From Halorubrum sp. BV1 (GTDB lineage Archaea; Halobacteriota; Halobacteria; Halobacteriales; Haloferacaceae), in NCBI RefSeq assembly GCF_000746205.1, contig NZ_JQKV01000001.1, positions 422,814 through 486,813 of the forward strand: a DNA stretch of 64,000 nucleotides. Reading direction: 5' to 3'. The position numbers and the translations under genes are program-made. Shown piece by piece: positions 17,867 to 26,555 of this stretch (position 1 is the stretch's first letter; each line of letters begins with the position of its first letter). Below the pieces are notes generated by a model. It did not search any database and was not told where the DNA came from. It saw only the letters and a list, made by a program, of their open reading frames with translations.

Positions 17867-19404
17867 CACGAGACACACAACGCGGCGGTGACGACGGCGG
17901 ACGGGAGACGACCGACGAACCGGGAGACACGACCGACGGATCGGAGGGTGCGACCGACGGATCGGACGAAACGCCGCACCCGGAGCCGGGTGTGCCCCGG
18001 GTCGGCCGCGACGAGCAGCCGTCGATCTTCGTCCCGGACGAGGGGGACTCGGCGGGGGGAGACGCGGCGGGGCTTTCGGACCGCGCCGCCACCGACGGCG
18101 GCGTCGAGAGCGCGACCGGCGGCTCCGACTCCGCGGACCTCGATCCCGACGCCTACGACCCGGTGGACGTGTTCCCCGGCGGCGACCTCGATCTCAGAGA
18201 GGGCGCGGACTCCTGTTACAAGTGCACGAGCTGTGACACCTCCTGTCCGGTCGCCGAGGTCGACGAGGAGTTCCCGGGGCCGAAGTTCCAAGGCCCGGAG
18301 CAGTGGCGGCTCAAGCGCAAGGACGACCACGACATCGACGAGTCGATCACGTCGTGTTCGAACTGCATGCGGTGTGACTCCGCGTGTCCCTCCTCCGTGC
18401 CGCTCTCGCAGATGCACAACGAGGCGCGCGGACAGTTCGTCGAAGAGCAGATGGAGAAGCTCTCGCGGGAGTACATTCGCAATCGGATCCTCTCGAACTA
18501 CCGCTTTTTCGCCTCCATCGCGAGCAAGGTCCCGCGGCTGGCGAACGCGGCGGCGAAGATCCCGGGCGCGATGACGATAGGCGAGAAGGTTCTCGGAATC
18601 GCCGGCGAGCGCGACTTCCCCGAGTTCGCCACCCAGACGTTCCGCGAGTGGTGGCGCGAGCGCGGGGGCGCGCAGGTCGAGAACCCGGACAAGCGGGTCG
18701 CGTACTTCCACGGCTGTTACTCGAACTACAACACCCCCGAGGTCGGCAAGGCCATGGTGCGGGTGTACGAGCACTTCGGGTACGAGGTCATGGTGCCGCC
18801 CCAGAAGTGCTCCGGGACGCCGATGTTCGCGAACGGAATGCTGAAAGACGCCCGGAGACACGCGGAGACGAACGTCGAGAACCTCGTCGAGGCGATAGGC
18901 GAGGGCGCGGACGTGATCGCGTCGTGTACCTCCTGTTCGCTCTCGCTGCGACAGGAGTACCCCGAGCTGTTCGACATCCACGGGATCGAGGACGTCTCAG
19001 AGCACACCTTCGAGGCGCTCGAATACCTCCGTATCCACGAGGATCTGGATGACGAGCTGGCGGGCACCGAACTCGCGGACGAGCAGTCGTTCGCGTACCA
19101 CGCGCCGTGTCACGCCCGCAACCAAGGGCTCTCCCGACAGGCCGTCGAGACGTTCCGCGACGTGGAGGGCGTCGAGATGGAAGACGTCGGCGACTCCTGT
19201 TCCGGCATCTCCGGGACCTACGGCTGGAAAGAAGAGAAATACGAGAAATCGATGGAGATCGGCGCGGAGATGTTCGAGCACATGGAGGACGCCGAAGGCG
19301 ACGTGGGGATGACAGAGTGTCCGACCTGCGCGATGCAGATGGAACACGGCACGGGCTATGAGATCAAACACCCGCTCCAACTGCTCGAAGACACCGTCGC
19401 CTGA
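17863..19404 (+). CDS. gpdC: Glycerol-3-phosphate dehydrogenase subunit C (Fe-S/CCG protein)
   Basis: 513 residues. Two [4Fe-4S] motifs, CYKCTSCDTSCP and CSNCMRCDSACP, lie near residues 118 and 165, and two cysteine-rich CCG modules (HGCYSNY..., APCHARNQG..., CPTCAMQM) follow. GpdC passes electrons from GpdAB to the quinone pool. About 115 residues rich in Asp, Gly, Ser and Thr precede the first cluster, more than I expect for the family; their role is unknown. Start ATG overlaps the gpdB stop. The frame stays open upstream inside gpdB, which was rejected. Confidence 0.95.
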   Translation: MTRDTQRGGDDGGRETTDEPGDTTDGSEGATDGSDETPHPEPGVPRVGRDEQPSIFVPDEGDSAGGDAAGLSDRAATDGGVESATGGSDSADLDPDAYDPVDVFPGGDLDLREGADSCYKCTSCDTSCPVAEVDEEFPGPKFQGPEQWRLKRKDDHDIDESITSCSNCMRCDSACPSSVPLSQMHNEARGQFVEEQMEKLSREYIRNRILSNYRFFASIASKVPRLANAAAKIPGAMTIGEKVLGIAGERDFPEFATQTFREWWRERGGAQVENPDKRVAYFHGCYSNYNTPEVGKAMVRVYEHFGYEVMVPPQKCSGTPMFANGMLKDARRHAETNVENLVEAIGEGADVIASCTSCSLSLRQEYPELFDIHGIEDVSEHTFEALEYLRIHEDLDDELAGTELADEQSFAYHAPCHARNQGLSRQAVETFRDVEGVEMEDVGDSCSGISGTYGWKEEKYEKSMEIGAEMFEHMEDAEGDVGMTECPTCAMQMEHGTGYEIKHPLQLLEDTVA

Positions 19405-19512
19405 GGGAGTCGACAACCGAGAACGGGACGGTCTGTGAGCGGTTCGTCAACGCCGAAACCGTGTGATTCCGCGGACGTCTTCCGCTGTTTTTCAAACCGG
19501 ATAACCACGAGC

Positions 19513-19521
19513 CAATACTTA
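19513..19521 (+). promoter_or_regulatory. TATA element of the DICT-domain gene
   Basis: CAATACTTA, about 32 bases before the GTG at 19549. It fixes the GTG as start and rules out the 38-residue upstream extension, whose N-terminus would lie before the promoter. Confidence 0.55.
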
Positions 19522-19548
19522 TGCCGGATTCACCCGGAACAACGTTTC

Positions 19549-20685
19549 GTGACGCTCGAACAGCTCCTCGATCGCTTCGGCAGCGTCGAGCGATCCCTCG
19601 TCGTGGTCAACCGAACCGACCCCGATCCCGTGTTGAACATGCTCGTCGACACGTTCGGGGACACCGGGGTGACCGTGGTCGACGGACGAACGGTGGGGGA
19701 GCCGGCGGACGGCGAAGAGTCGGCGGACGGCGAAGAGTCGGCGGACGGCGAAGAGTCGGCGGACGGCGAAGAGTCGGAGACCGAGAGCACGGACGTCCGG
19801 AAGCAGGCGGACGGCGCGGGAGCGGAGGGAGAGGATGCAAGAGCGGACGGCGCGGGATCGGAGGCGGGCGGCGGAACCGTCTCCACCCGGGCGACGCGCG
19901 ACGGCGGCCTCGCCGCGAGCGAGTTCACCACGGTACAGACCTCTGGGGGCGCTCCCGGTTCCACGCCCGACCTCGTGATCGACGCGGAGGAGCTGCGCCG
20001 GAACGACGCGGTGTCGTTTGACGGCGAGAGTCTGGCCGACGTCGAGAACCTCGCGCTCCTCGTCGAGGGCGACGAGGTGGTGGCTGGGTCGACGCTCGGC
20101 GAACTGGGCGACGCGGTCCTTTTCGTCAACTCCGATCTGTATATCACGGGCAGCCGCCCCATCGCCGGCCTCGATCTCCCGGCCGTCATCTCCGGGCTCG
20201 ACGACACGCTGTTCACGCTGCGCGGCTACCCCGAATCGAACAGGCAGAAACTGCTTCTCATCACCATCTCTCGGTTCATCGAACGCGCCGCGTGGATCGC
20301 CGGGGACGGCACGCTCCGCTCGTCGTTCCAGCGGCTCTCCCGTCTCGACGACGAGGTCGGAACCCGAGACGTGTACGAACGCGTCGCCGGCGGCGGAGTC
20401 GAGACGCACCTCTACGGTGTCCCCGACGACGTGCCGAACGGGATCGACGCGACCATCCACAGCGGCTACACGCCGGATTACACCGACAGCTGGTTCGTCG
20501 TGTATCGACCGCCCGACGGGCCGCAGCCGGTCGATCCGGAGGCGGGTGCCGATATCAAGCGCGGGGTCGAAGGCGGCGTGGCCCTCCTCGCGGTCGAGTC
20601 AGAGCCTCGCGTCTGGCGCGGACTCTGGTCGTTCGAGCCGGATCGCGTCCGCACGATTCACCGGTACGTCGAGCGAAACCTGTAG
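19549..20685 (+). CDS. DICT sensory domain-like protein
   Basis: 378 residues. It begins (V)TLEQLLDRFGSVERSLVVVNR and has a later conserved block VETHLYGVPDDVP and DSWFVVYRPPDG, which I associate with haloarchaeal DICT-domain sensors. Residues about 50-130 are an acidic low-complexity insertion that includes four exact 6-residue repeats (ADGEES). No membrane segment, kinase or DNA-binding domain is visible, so it may act as a stand-alone light or ligand sensor, an inference from DICT proteins elsewhere. Single transcript with its own TATA box, downstream of gpdC. Confidence 0.65.
   Translation: MTLEQLLDRFGSVERSLVVVNRTDPDPVLNMLVDTFGDTGVTVVDGRTVGEPADGEESADGEESADGEESADGEESETESTDVRKQADGAGAEGEDARADGAGSEAGGGTVSTRATRDGGLAASEFTTVQTSGGAPGSTPDLVIDAEELRRNDAVSFDGESLADVENLALLVEGDEVVAGSTLGELGDAVLFVNSDLYITGSRPIAGLDLPAVISGLDDTLFTLRGYPESNRQKLLLITISRFIERAAWIAGDGTLRSSFQRLSRLDDEVGTRDVYERVAGGGVETHLYGVPDDVPNGIDATIHSGYTPDYTDSWFVVYRPPDGPQPVDPEAGADIKRGVEGGVALLAVESEPRVWRGLWSFEPDRVRTIHRYVERNL
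19705..19776 (+). repeat. 18-base in-frame tandem repeat, four exact copies
   Basis: The unit GCGGACGGCGAAGAGTCG is repeated four times and encodes (A/S)DGEES repeats inside the acidic linker of the DICT-like protein. The copies are identical at the DNA level, so the array is recent or still length-variable. Confidence 0.95.
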
Positions 20686-20798
20686 CCGACGGAGACGCGC
20701 CTCGCGACCGGTCGCGGCGAGGGGCGGGTAAATACCACGTCGTTCGCGTCGTGAATCCAACCCGTGAGTTCATATTCCCCGAGCGGTGACGGTCGGTC

Positions 20799-22244
20799 AT
20801 GTTCACGGAGCGGTCGGACCTCCTCGCGGGCGACGACCCACTTCGCGGCTACGGAATCGCGGTGACGCCGGGCCGGGAGGGACCGCTCCTGTTCGTCGCC
20901 GGCTACGGAGAGCCGAACCGCCTGTACGCCCGCGACGGCGACCGCTTCGTCGACACCGCCTGTGGGATCGTCGCCGACGGGACCCGCCACGGGATGGGCG
21001 TCTGCGCCGCCGACCTCGACGCCGACGGCTGCGAGGAGGTGTACGTTCACAACTGTGCGAGAGGCGTCGACGGCGGCGATCCGGACCTGCTCTTGAGCCG
21101 TGTCGAATCGGACCGGTTCCGCTGGACCGACGTGTTCGCGCTCGACGTGAACGCGGACCGGCTCGACGTCCGCGCGGGCCGGTCTGTGGCCGCGCTCGAC
21201 CGGCTCGGAACGGGACGGTACGGGGTCGCCGTCTCCGGGTACGCCGCGCCGCTCGCGTTCTACGAACTCGGCGACGACGGCGAGATAACGGACATGGCAG
21301 AAGCCGTCGGTCTCACGGTCGACGGCGGCTGCCGCTCGCTGCTCTCAGTTCCCGACTGCTCCGGCGAGGGCGACCTGTTCGCCGGTGTCGAACGGGGAGC
21401 GAATCGGCTGTTCCGGAACGACGGTGGTCACTACGACGGGTCCGCCGATATCCCGGCGCTCGCGGACCCGTCCGGCGACACTCGTGGTGCCGCGCTCGTC
21501 GACGAGGGCGGGACGTTCGCGTTCGCCATCGGCAACGAGGGCGGGCCGAACCGGCTCCTCCGCCGGACCGGCTCCGGATCGTTTTCGGACGTCGCGACGG
21601 ATTCGCTCCGCGGTCCTCACCGCGTCCGAACGGTCGTCGCCGCCGACTTCGACAACGACGGCCGGGAGGAACTGTTCTACAACGCCGCCGGGGAGCCGAA
21701 CCGGCTCTACGAGCGCGTCGGCGAGCGATGCGTCGAGCGCGCCGGCGGCCACGACACGCGCTGGCGGCGCGTCGACCCCGGACCCGCCGCCGAGCCGGAC
21801 GGGTTCGGCACGGGTGCGGTCGCCGCGGACCTCGACGGCGACGGTGTCCTCGAACTGATCGTCGTCCACGGCGAGGTCGCCGCACAGCCGATCTCTGTGT
21901 ATCGGCATTCTGACGCCGCAGACGCCGACTGGCTTCGGCTCCGGCCGTCGACTCGGTATGGAGCCCCCGCCCGCGGCGCGGTCGTCACCCTCGACACGAC
22001 GGCCGGGACCCAGTGTCGCGCTATCGACGCCGGCGGGGGCTGTCTCTGTCAGACCGAGCCGGTGGCGCACTTCGGCCTCGGAGACGCGACGCCGGTCAGC
22101 GCGACCGTCCGCTGGCCCGACGGACGCGAGCGGACCCTGACAGACCTCCCGACGAACGCGTCGATCGGCGTCGAACACCCGTCGAACCTGGCCGTGACGC
22201 GACGGCGCGGCGGGCGAGTCGGGGGGTCGTCCGCGGGGCGGTGA
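20799..22244 (+). CDS. FG-GAP/VCBS repeat protein with ASPIC/UnbV domain (CRTAC1 family)
   Basis: 481 residues. Beta-propeller-like repeats carry calcium-type motifs such as ADLDADGCEEVYVHN, AADFDNDGREELF and AADLDGDGVLELI. The last third is an ASPIC/UnbV domain (ARGAVVTLDT through VRWPDGRERTLTDLP). Homologues elsewhere are usually exported or cell-surface proteins, yet this N-terminus (MFTERSDLLAGDDP) has no signal peptide or Tat motif. A TATA-like TCATATTCC lies about 27 bases upstream. Co-oriented with the flavoprotein gene that follows, though that one has its own promoter. Function unknown. Confidence 0.8.
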   Translation: MFTERSDLLAGDDPLRGYGIAVTPGREGPLLFVAGYGEPNRLYARDGDRFVDTACGIVADGTRHGMGVCAADLDADGCEEVYVHNCARGVDGGDPDLLLSRVESDRFRWTDVFALDVNADRLDVRAGRSVAALDRLGTGRYGVAVSGYAAPLAFYELGDDGEITDMAEAVGLTVDGGCRSLLSVPDCSGEGDLFAGVERGANRLFRNDGGHYDGSADIPALADPSGDTRGAALVDEGGTFAFAIGNEGGPNRLLRRTGSGSFSDVATDSLRGPHRVRTVVAADFDNDGREELFYNAAGEPNRLYERVGERCVERAGGHDTRWRRVDPGPAAEPDGFGTGAVAADLDGDGVLELIVVHGEVAAQPISVYRHSDAADADWLRLRPSTRYGAPARGAVVTLDTTAGTQCRAIDAGGGCLCQTEPVAHFGLGDATPVSATVRWPDGRERTLTDLPTNASIGVEHPSNLAVTRRRGGRVGGSSAGR

Positions 22245-22287
22245 CCTCGAAGCGACAGTCGACCTGTCCGCCGGCGACCCGCCGCCG

Positions 22288-22295
22288 CTTATAAT
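22288..22295 (+). promoter_or_regulatory. TATA element of the flavoprotein gene
   Basis: CTTATAAT centred about 25 bases before the ATG at 22317; a good leaderless promoter. Confidence 0.65.
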
Positions 22296-22316
22296 CCCGC
22301 GTCCCGATACGCCTGT

Positions 22317-23639
22317 ATGGACGGAGACGCCACCGTCGTCGGCGGCGGGCTAAGCGGGCTCGTCGCGGCGGCCCGGCTCGCGGACGCGGGCGCAGACGTG
22401 ACGCTTTTCGAACGCCGCCCGACGGTCGGCGGGCGCGTGCGGACCGAGACGGTCGACGGGTTCACGCTCGATCGCGGCTTTCAGGTGCTTTTCACCGGCT
22501 ACCCCGCCGTCGAGCGCGAGCTCGGATCTGACGGGATCGACGACCTCGATCTCCGGCGGTTCGCTCCCGGCGCGACGATCTGTCGGCCGGGGTCGCGCGC
22601 GGTGCTCGCAGATCCGATTCGCGACCCCCGGCACGCGCTCGCGTCGCTGCGAAACGACGAGGTGTCGTTCTCGGATAAGCTCCGGACGCTCGCGCTCCGG
22701 TACGACCTCGACCGACGAGACGAACGCGACTTCTTCTCCGGACCGGACGCGTCAATCCGCGAGTACCTTCGGAGTTGGGGATTCGCCGACGAGTACCTCG
22801 CGAACTTCGTCGAGCCGTTCTACGGCGGGATCACCCTCGACAGAACGCTGTCGACCTCGAAGCACGTCTTCGAGTACACGTTCCGCGCGATGAGCCGCGG
22901 CTCGATCGGCGTGCCGGCCGCCGGCATGGCGGCGCTTCCGGAGGCGCTCGCCGCCCGGGCGCGGTCGGCGGGCGTCGAGATACGGACCGGCGCGGCCGTC
23001 GAGTCGGTGCGGACGGAAGAGGGCGGGCGACTCCCGTTTCGGAGCGGATCGTCCGACGCCGGACGCGCCGTCGTCGAACTCGAAGACGGCTCGACGCGCG
23101 AGAGCGACGTGGTCGTCGTGGCCGCGTCGCCGCCGGAGGCCCGGAAGCTCACCAGCGTCGACGCGATCCCCACGGAGGGCGTCCCGAATGTCACCGGCTG
23201 GTACGCGCTGCCGGCGGACGCGGCCCCAGAGTCCGGATCTCGGATCCTGCTCAACGCCGCCGGCGAATCGCCGAACGCGGTCGTGCCGATGTCGACGGTT
23301 GCACCGGAGTACGCGCCCGACGATCGGGCGCTTCTCGCGGCGACGTTCCTCGGCGACGGCCCGCTCCGCCGCCCCGCGGACGCGCTCCGCGACGACGTCC
23401 GCGACGCGCTTCACGCGTGGTTTCCGGGTGAGGACTTCTCGGCGCTGGAGACCGTCGACGTCCACCGGATCCGGTTCGCGCAGTTCGCGCAGCCGCCGGG
23501 CGTCCACGCGACGCTCCCGGGCGCAGACGACCCCGAGGGACCGGTCGTGATCGCCGGCGACTACACGGAGTGGTCGTCGATTCAGGGAGCGATGGAGAGC
23601 GGGCGGACGGCGGCGGAGGCGGCGCGGGCGTATCTGTAG
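22317..23639 (+). CDS. FAD-dependent amine-oxidase-fold oxidoreductase (protoporphyrinogen oxidase/phytoene desaturase type)
   Basis: 440 residues. FAD-binding VVGGGLSGLVAAARLADAGADV near residue 7 is followed by the GG motif PTVGGRVRTE. The C-terminal FAD-closing segment is VVIAGDYTEWSSIQGAMESGR. The body resembles flavin amine oxidases, phytoene desaturases and PPOX-type enzymes; I cannot assign the substrate. No heme or carotenoid gene lies next to it. It is transcribed from its own TATA box, 73 bases after the ASPIC protein, and is convergent with the E1 alpha gene. Confidence 0.85.
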   Translation: MDGDATVVGGGLSGLVAAARLADAGADVTLFERRPTVGGRVRTETVDGFTLDRGFQVLFTGYPAVERELGSDGIDDLDLRRFAPGATICRPGSRAVLADPIRDPRHALASLRNDEVSFSDKLRTLALRYDLDRRDERDFFSGPDASIREYLRSWGFADEYLANFVEPFYGGITLDRTLSTSKHVFEYTFRAMSRGSIGVPAAGMAALPEALAARARSAGVEIRTGAAVESVRTEEGGRLPFRSGSSDAGRAVVELEDGSTRESDVVVVAASPPEARKLTSVDAIPTEGVPNVTGWYALPADAAPESGSRILLNAAGESPNAVVPMSTVAPEYAPDDRALLAATFLGDGPLRRPADALRDDVRDALHAWFPGEDFSALETVDVHRIRFAQFAQPPGVHATLPGADDPEGPVVIAGDYTEWSSIQGAMESGRTAAEAARAYL

Positions 23640-23679
23640 GACACCGGCTAGCGCTTGCTACCCGTGTTCCCGCCTCCCG

Positions 23680-24819
23680 CTACTCCCGCAGGAACGCGTC
23701 TTCGCCGTGTTCATCGACGGCGGCGAGCAGTTCGTCGCGCTGGCGGCGGAGTTCCGGCGGGAGTTCGGCGTAGGCGTGATCGAACATGTCCGCGGGGTCG
23801 GCCTCGATCGACTCCGCGGCGTCGATGGCGTCGGCGACGATCTCGTCCGCCTCCTCGTGGATCGCCGCGACGCCCTCGTCGTCGATCCGGCCCGTCTCGC
23901 GGAGGAACGTCTCCATCCGATCGATCGGGTCGAGCGCGCGCCACGGCTCGACCTCGTCTTCGTCGCGGTAGACGGTCGGGTCGTCGGCGGTCGTGTGCGC
24001 GCCGAACCGGTACTCGACGAACTCGATGAGCGCGGGACGAGGGGGGGCGTCGTCGGACGCAGTGGCGTCCGAACCGTCGCCGCCCGCCCGCGCTCGCTTC
24101 GCCGCCTCACGCGTGACCGCGTAGCTCGCCAGCGGGTCCATCCCGTCGACGCGGACGCCGTCGAAGCCGTACGCGTCCGCCTTCTGTGCGAACGTCTCGC
24201 TCGCGGTCTGGTCCGCCTCGGGGATCGAGATGGCCCAGCCGTTGGCGTGACAGCAGAACAGCGTGGGGGTGTCGAACACGCCGGCGAAGTTCATCGCCTC
24301 GTGGAAGTCGCCCTCGCTCGTCGCGCCGCCTCCGAAGTGACAGGCGACGAGCCGGTCCTCGTCGCGGTAGTCGAACGCCCACGACGCGCCGACCGCGTGC
24401 GGAATGTGCGCCGCGATGCCGATGTTCAGCGGGAAGACGTTGCCCGCGGCGATGGCCTCCGTTCCGACCTCGTGGCCCATCCAGTAGGGGAGGTACTCGG
24501 TGAGCAGGTCGCGCACGACGATCGCGCCGTGCTCGCGGTACTGGTAGCTGATGAGATCGCGGTCCGCGAGCGCGTGCGTCGAGCCGACGGCGGACCCCTC
24601 CTGTCCCGCACAGGGCGCGTACGTCCCGATTCGCCCCTGCCGCTGGAGGCTGACTGCACGCTCGTCGAACCGCCGAGTGACGACCAGATCGCGGTAGATC
24701 GCGCGGAACCGGTCGTCAGTGAGGTCGGGAACGGTCGCGTCCGGGAGCGGACGTCCGTCCGCGTCGAGCACCCGAACCACATCCTCGTCGGCGAGCGGGT
24801 CGGTCCCGTGTTCGTCCAT
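23680..24819 (-). CDS. 2-oxoacid dehydrogenase E1 component, alpha subunit (solitary)
   Basis: 379 residues, ThDP-dependent E1 alpha of the pyruvate/branched-chain type. It shows the YRDLVVTRRFDERAVSLQRQGRIG opening (about residue 40), the ThDP motif beginning FGGGATSEGDFHEAMN and ending NGWAIS, and the phosphorylation-loop region RFGAHTTADD. Functional enzymes need an E1 beta, E2 and E3; none is adjacent, so this copy must pair with subunits encoded elsewhere or has a separate role. Residues about 245-262 are an acidic insertion. Single gene between two oppositely oriented neighbours. Confidence 0.88.
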   Translation of the reverse strand: MDEHGTDPLADEDVVRVLDADGRPLPDATVPDLTDDRFRAIYRDLVVTRRFDERAVSLQRQGRIGTYAPCAGQEGSAVGSTHALADRDLISYQYREHGAIVVRDLLTEYLPYWMGHEVGTEAIAAGNVFPLNIGIAAHIPHAVGASWAFDYRDEDRLVACHFGGGATSEGDFHEAMNFAGVFDTPTLFCCHANGWAISIPEADQTASETFAQKADAYGFDGVRVDGMDPLASYAVTREAAKRARAGGDGSDATASDDAPPRPALIEFVEYRFGAHTTADDPTVYRDEDEVEPWRALDPIDRMETFLRETGRIDDEGVAAIHEEADEIVADAIDAAESIEADPADMFDHAYAELPPELRRQRDELLAAVDEHGEDAFLRE

Positions 24820-24928
24820 GCCGGATCGGTGTGCGCCGAGGTCAAAGGAGTTAGCGGTCGAACGGACACGGGGGACCGGTCGAACGGACCGCGTCGTCGA
24901 CAGTCGGACAGACGAGCGTTTTTGCAGG

Positions 24929-24936
24929 ATTTATAC
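24929..24936 (+). promoter_or_regulatory. TATA element of dcd-thiR
   Basis: ATTTATAC centred 26 bases before the ATG at 24959. It fixes the start of dcd and excludes the upstream in-frame extension. Confidence 0.7.
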
Positions 24937-24958
24937 CGACCGCGCACCCTCTCCCGGT

Positions 24959-25564
24959 ATGATATTGTCGGACGCGGACATCCTCTCCCGACTCGCGGAC
25001 GGGGACCTCGCGATCGAACCCCTCGACGACATCGACCAGCAGGTCCAGCCGGCCAGCGTCGACCTCCGGCTCGGCGAGCGATTCTTAGAGTTCCAGCGGA
25101 CCAACATCCCGTGTATCCACCCGACGGAGGCCGACGAGGTCGGCGAGTACGTCACGGAGACCACCGTCGATCAGGGCGACGAGTTCATCCTCCACCCCGG
25201 CGACTTCGTCCTCGGCACGACCGCAGAGCGCGTCGCGATCCCGGACGACCTCGTCGCGCACGTCGAGGGGCGCTCGTCGCTCGGCCGACTCGCGATCGTC
25301 GTGCACGCGACCGCCGGGCTCTGTGACCCCGGATACGAGGGACAGATCACCCTCGAACTCTCGAATCTCGGGACCGCCCCCGTCGCGCTCTCGCCGGGGA
25401 TGCGCGTCTCACAGCTCACGTTCACGGAACTCAAGTCGCCCGCAGACAGACCGTACGGAGCGGAGCGGGGCTCGAAATACCAGAATCAGGACGGCCCGCA
25501 AGCCTCGCGGATCGGCGATGATCCGGAGTTTTCGGGCGACGGTCCGGAGGGCGACGCTCGATGA
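24959..25564 (+). CDS. dcd: dCTP deaminase
   Basis: 201 residues from MILSDADILSRL. The enzyme deaminates dCTP to dUTP, feeding dTMP synthesis. Diagnostic elements: QVQPASVDLRLG near residue 30, the catalytic-loop VEGRSSLGRLAIVVHATAG and DPGYEGQITLELSN. The C-terminal 25 residues form the flexible tail. The last codon overlaps the next gene (ATGA), so dcd and the thiamine regulator are translationally coupled. Confidence 0.95.
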   Translation: MILSDADILSRLADGDLAIEPLDDIDQQVQPASVDLRLGERFLEFQRTNIPCIHPTEADEVGEYVTETTVDQGDEFILHPGDFVLGTTAERVAIPDDLVAHVEGRSSLGRLAIVVHATAGLCDPGYEGQITLELSNLGTAPVALSPGMRVSQLTFTELKSPADRPYGAERGSKYQNQDGPQASRIGDDPEFSGDGPEGDAR

Positions 25565-26475
25565 GGTTCATAGAGGAGGTCGTCGTCGACGAGTTCCTTC
25601 CGACCGTGCGCTCGATGCTCGCCGAGGACCTCCGCGAGCGGGGGTTCACGCAGCTGGAAGTCGCTGACGCGCTCGGGATCTCGCAGTCTGCGGTCTCGAA
25701 GTACGCCCACGGCGAGGTCGCCAGACACGAGCGCGTCGTCGCCGACGACCGCGTCCGCGACCTCGTCGACCGCGTCGGCGAGGGGCTCGCCGCCGGCGAC
25801 CTCACGCCCGTCGGCGCGCTCGTCGAGATCGAAGTGCTGATCCGCCGACTGGAGGAGGGCGACCTCCTCGCCGACCTCCACGAGGAGGCGATGCCGGCGC
25901 TGTCGGACGCCGACGTCGAGTTCTCGGTCCACGACCCGGACAGCGGACTCCGCGAGCGCGAGCGCGTCCTCGGGTCGGTCCGGCGCGGGCTCCGCACCCT
26001 GACGAACGCGTCGGGATTCGCGGGTCTGATCCCGAACGTCGGCGCGAACGTCGTGGAGTGTCTCGACGATGCGACGACCGTCGACGACGTCGCCGCCGTC
26101 CCCGGTCGGCTCGTCGACGTGAAGGGACAGGCGATGGTCCCGGGCGAGCCGGAGTTCGGCGTGAGCGAGCACGTCGCGAGCGTCCTACTCGCCGCCCGCG
26201 AGGCCGGCTCGACCGCCCGCGGCGCGGTGAACCTCCGGTACGATCCAGAGACCGTCGAGACGCTCGCCGACTCGTACCCGACCGTCGAGTTCGACCCGGA
26301 GCGCCCGACGCACGAGGCGGTGCGGGAGGCGGTCGCGGCCGCCGATCTCCCGGCCGACAGCGACGACGGAACGCTCGTCTGCTATCAGACCGGTGCGGTC
26401 GGCATCGAGCCGATCATCTACGTCCTCGCGCCGACTGCGTCCGAGGCGGCCGCGATCGTCCGGAAAATCGTGTGA
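25561..26475 (+). CDS. thiR: HTH-ThiN thiamine-responsive regulator (ThiR-like)
   Basis: 304 residues. An N-terminal helix-turn-helix (LEVADALGISQSAVSKYAHG, about residues 35-55) is fused to a C-terminal ThiN domain (SGFAGLIPNVGANVVECL through QTGAVGIEPIIYVLAP). This fusion is known in archaea as ThiR, which uses the ThiN domain to sense thiamine phosphates and represses thiamine genes. A ThiN domain alone can act as thiamine-phosphate synthase, so an enzyme role is not fully excluded. ATGA overlap with dcd. No thiamine biosynthesis gene is in the window. Confidence 0.8.
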   Translation: MRFIEEVVVDEFLPTVRSMLAEDLRERGFTQLEVADALGISQSAVSKYAHGEVARHERVVADDRVRDLVDRVGEGLAAGDLTPVGALVEIEVLIRRLEEGDLLADLHEEAMPALSDADVEFSVHDPDSGLRERERVLGSVRRGLRTLTNASGFAGLIPNVGANVVECLDDATTVDDVAAVPGRLVDVKGQAMVPGEPEFGVSEHVASVLLAAREAGSTARGAVNLRYDPETVETLADSYPTVEFDPERPTHEAVREAVAAADLPADSDDGTLVCYQTGAVGIEPIIYVLAPTASEAAAIVRKIV

Positions 26476-26555
26476 GCGAGACGCGGCGGTCCGCGGCTCT
26501 CGTCTGGGGGTAGCCCGTGATCGGTCTTCATTACCGTCCCGGTCGAAGACATCGT

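Noticed and set aside
19435..19548. Upstream start of the DICT-like protein at 19435
   Set aside because: The extension contains the TATA element and has a Cys/Arg/Ser-rich composition unlike the rest.
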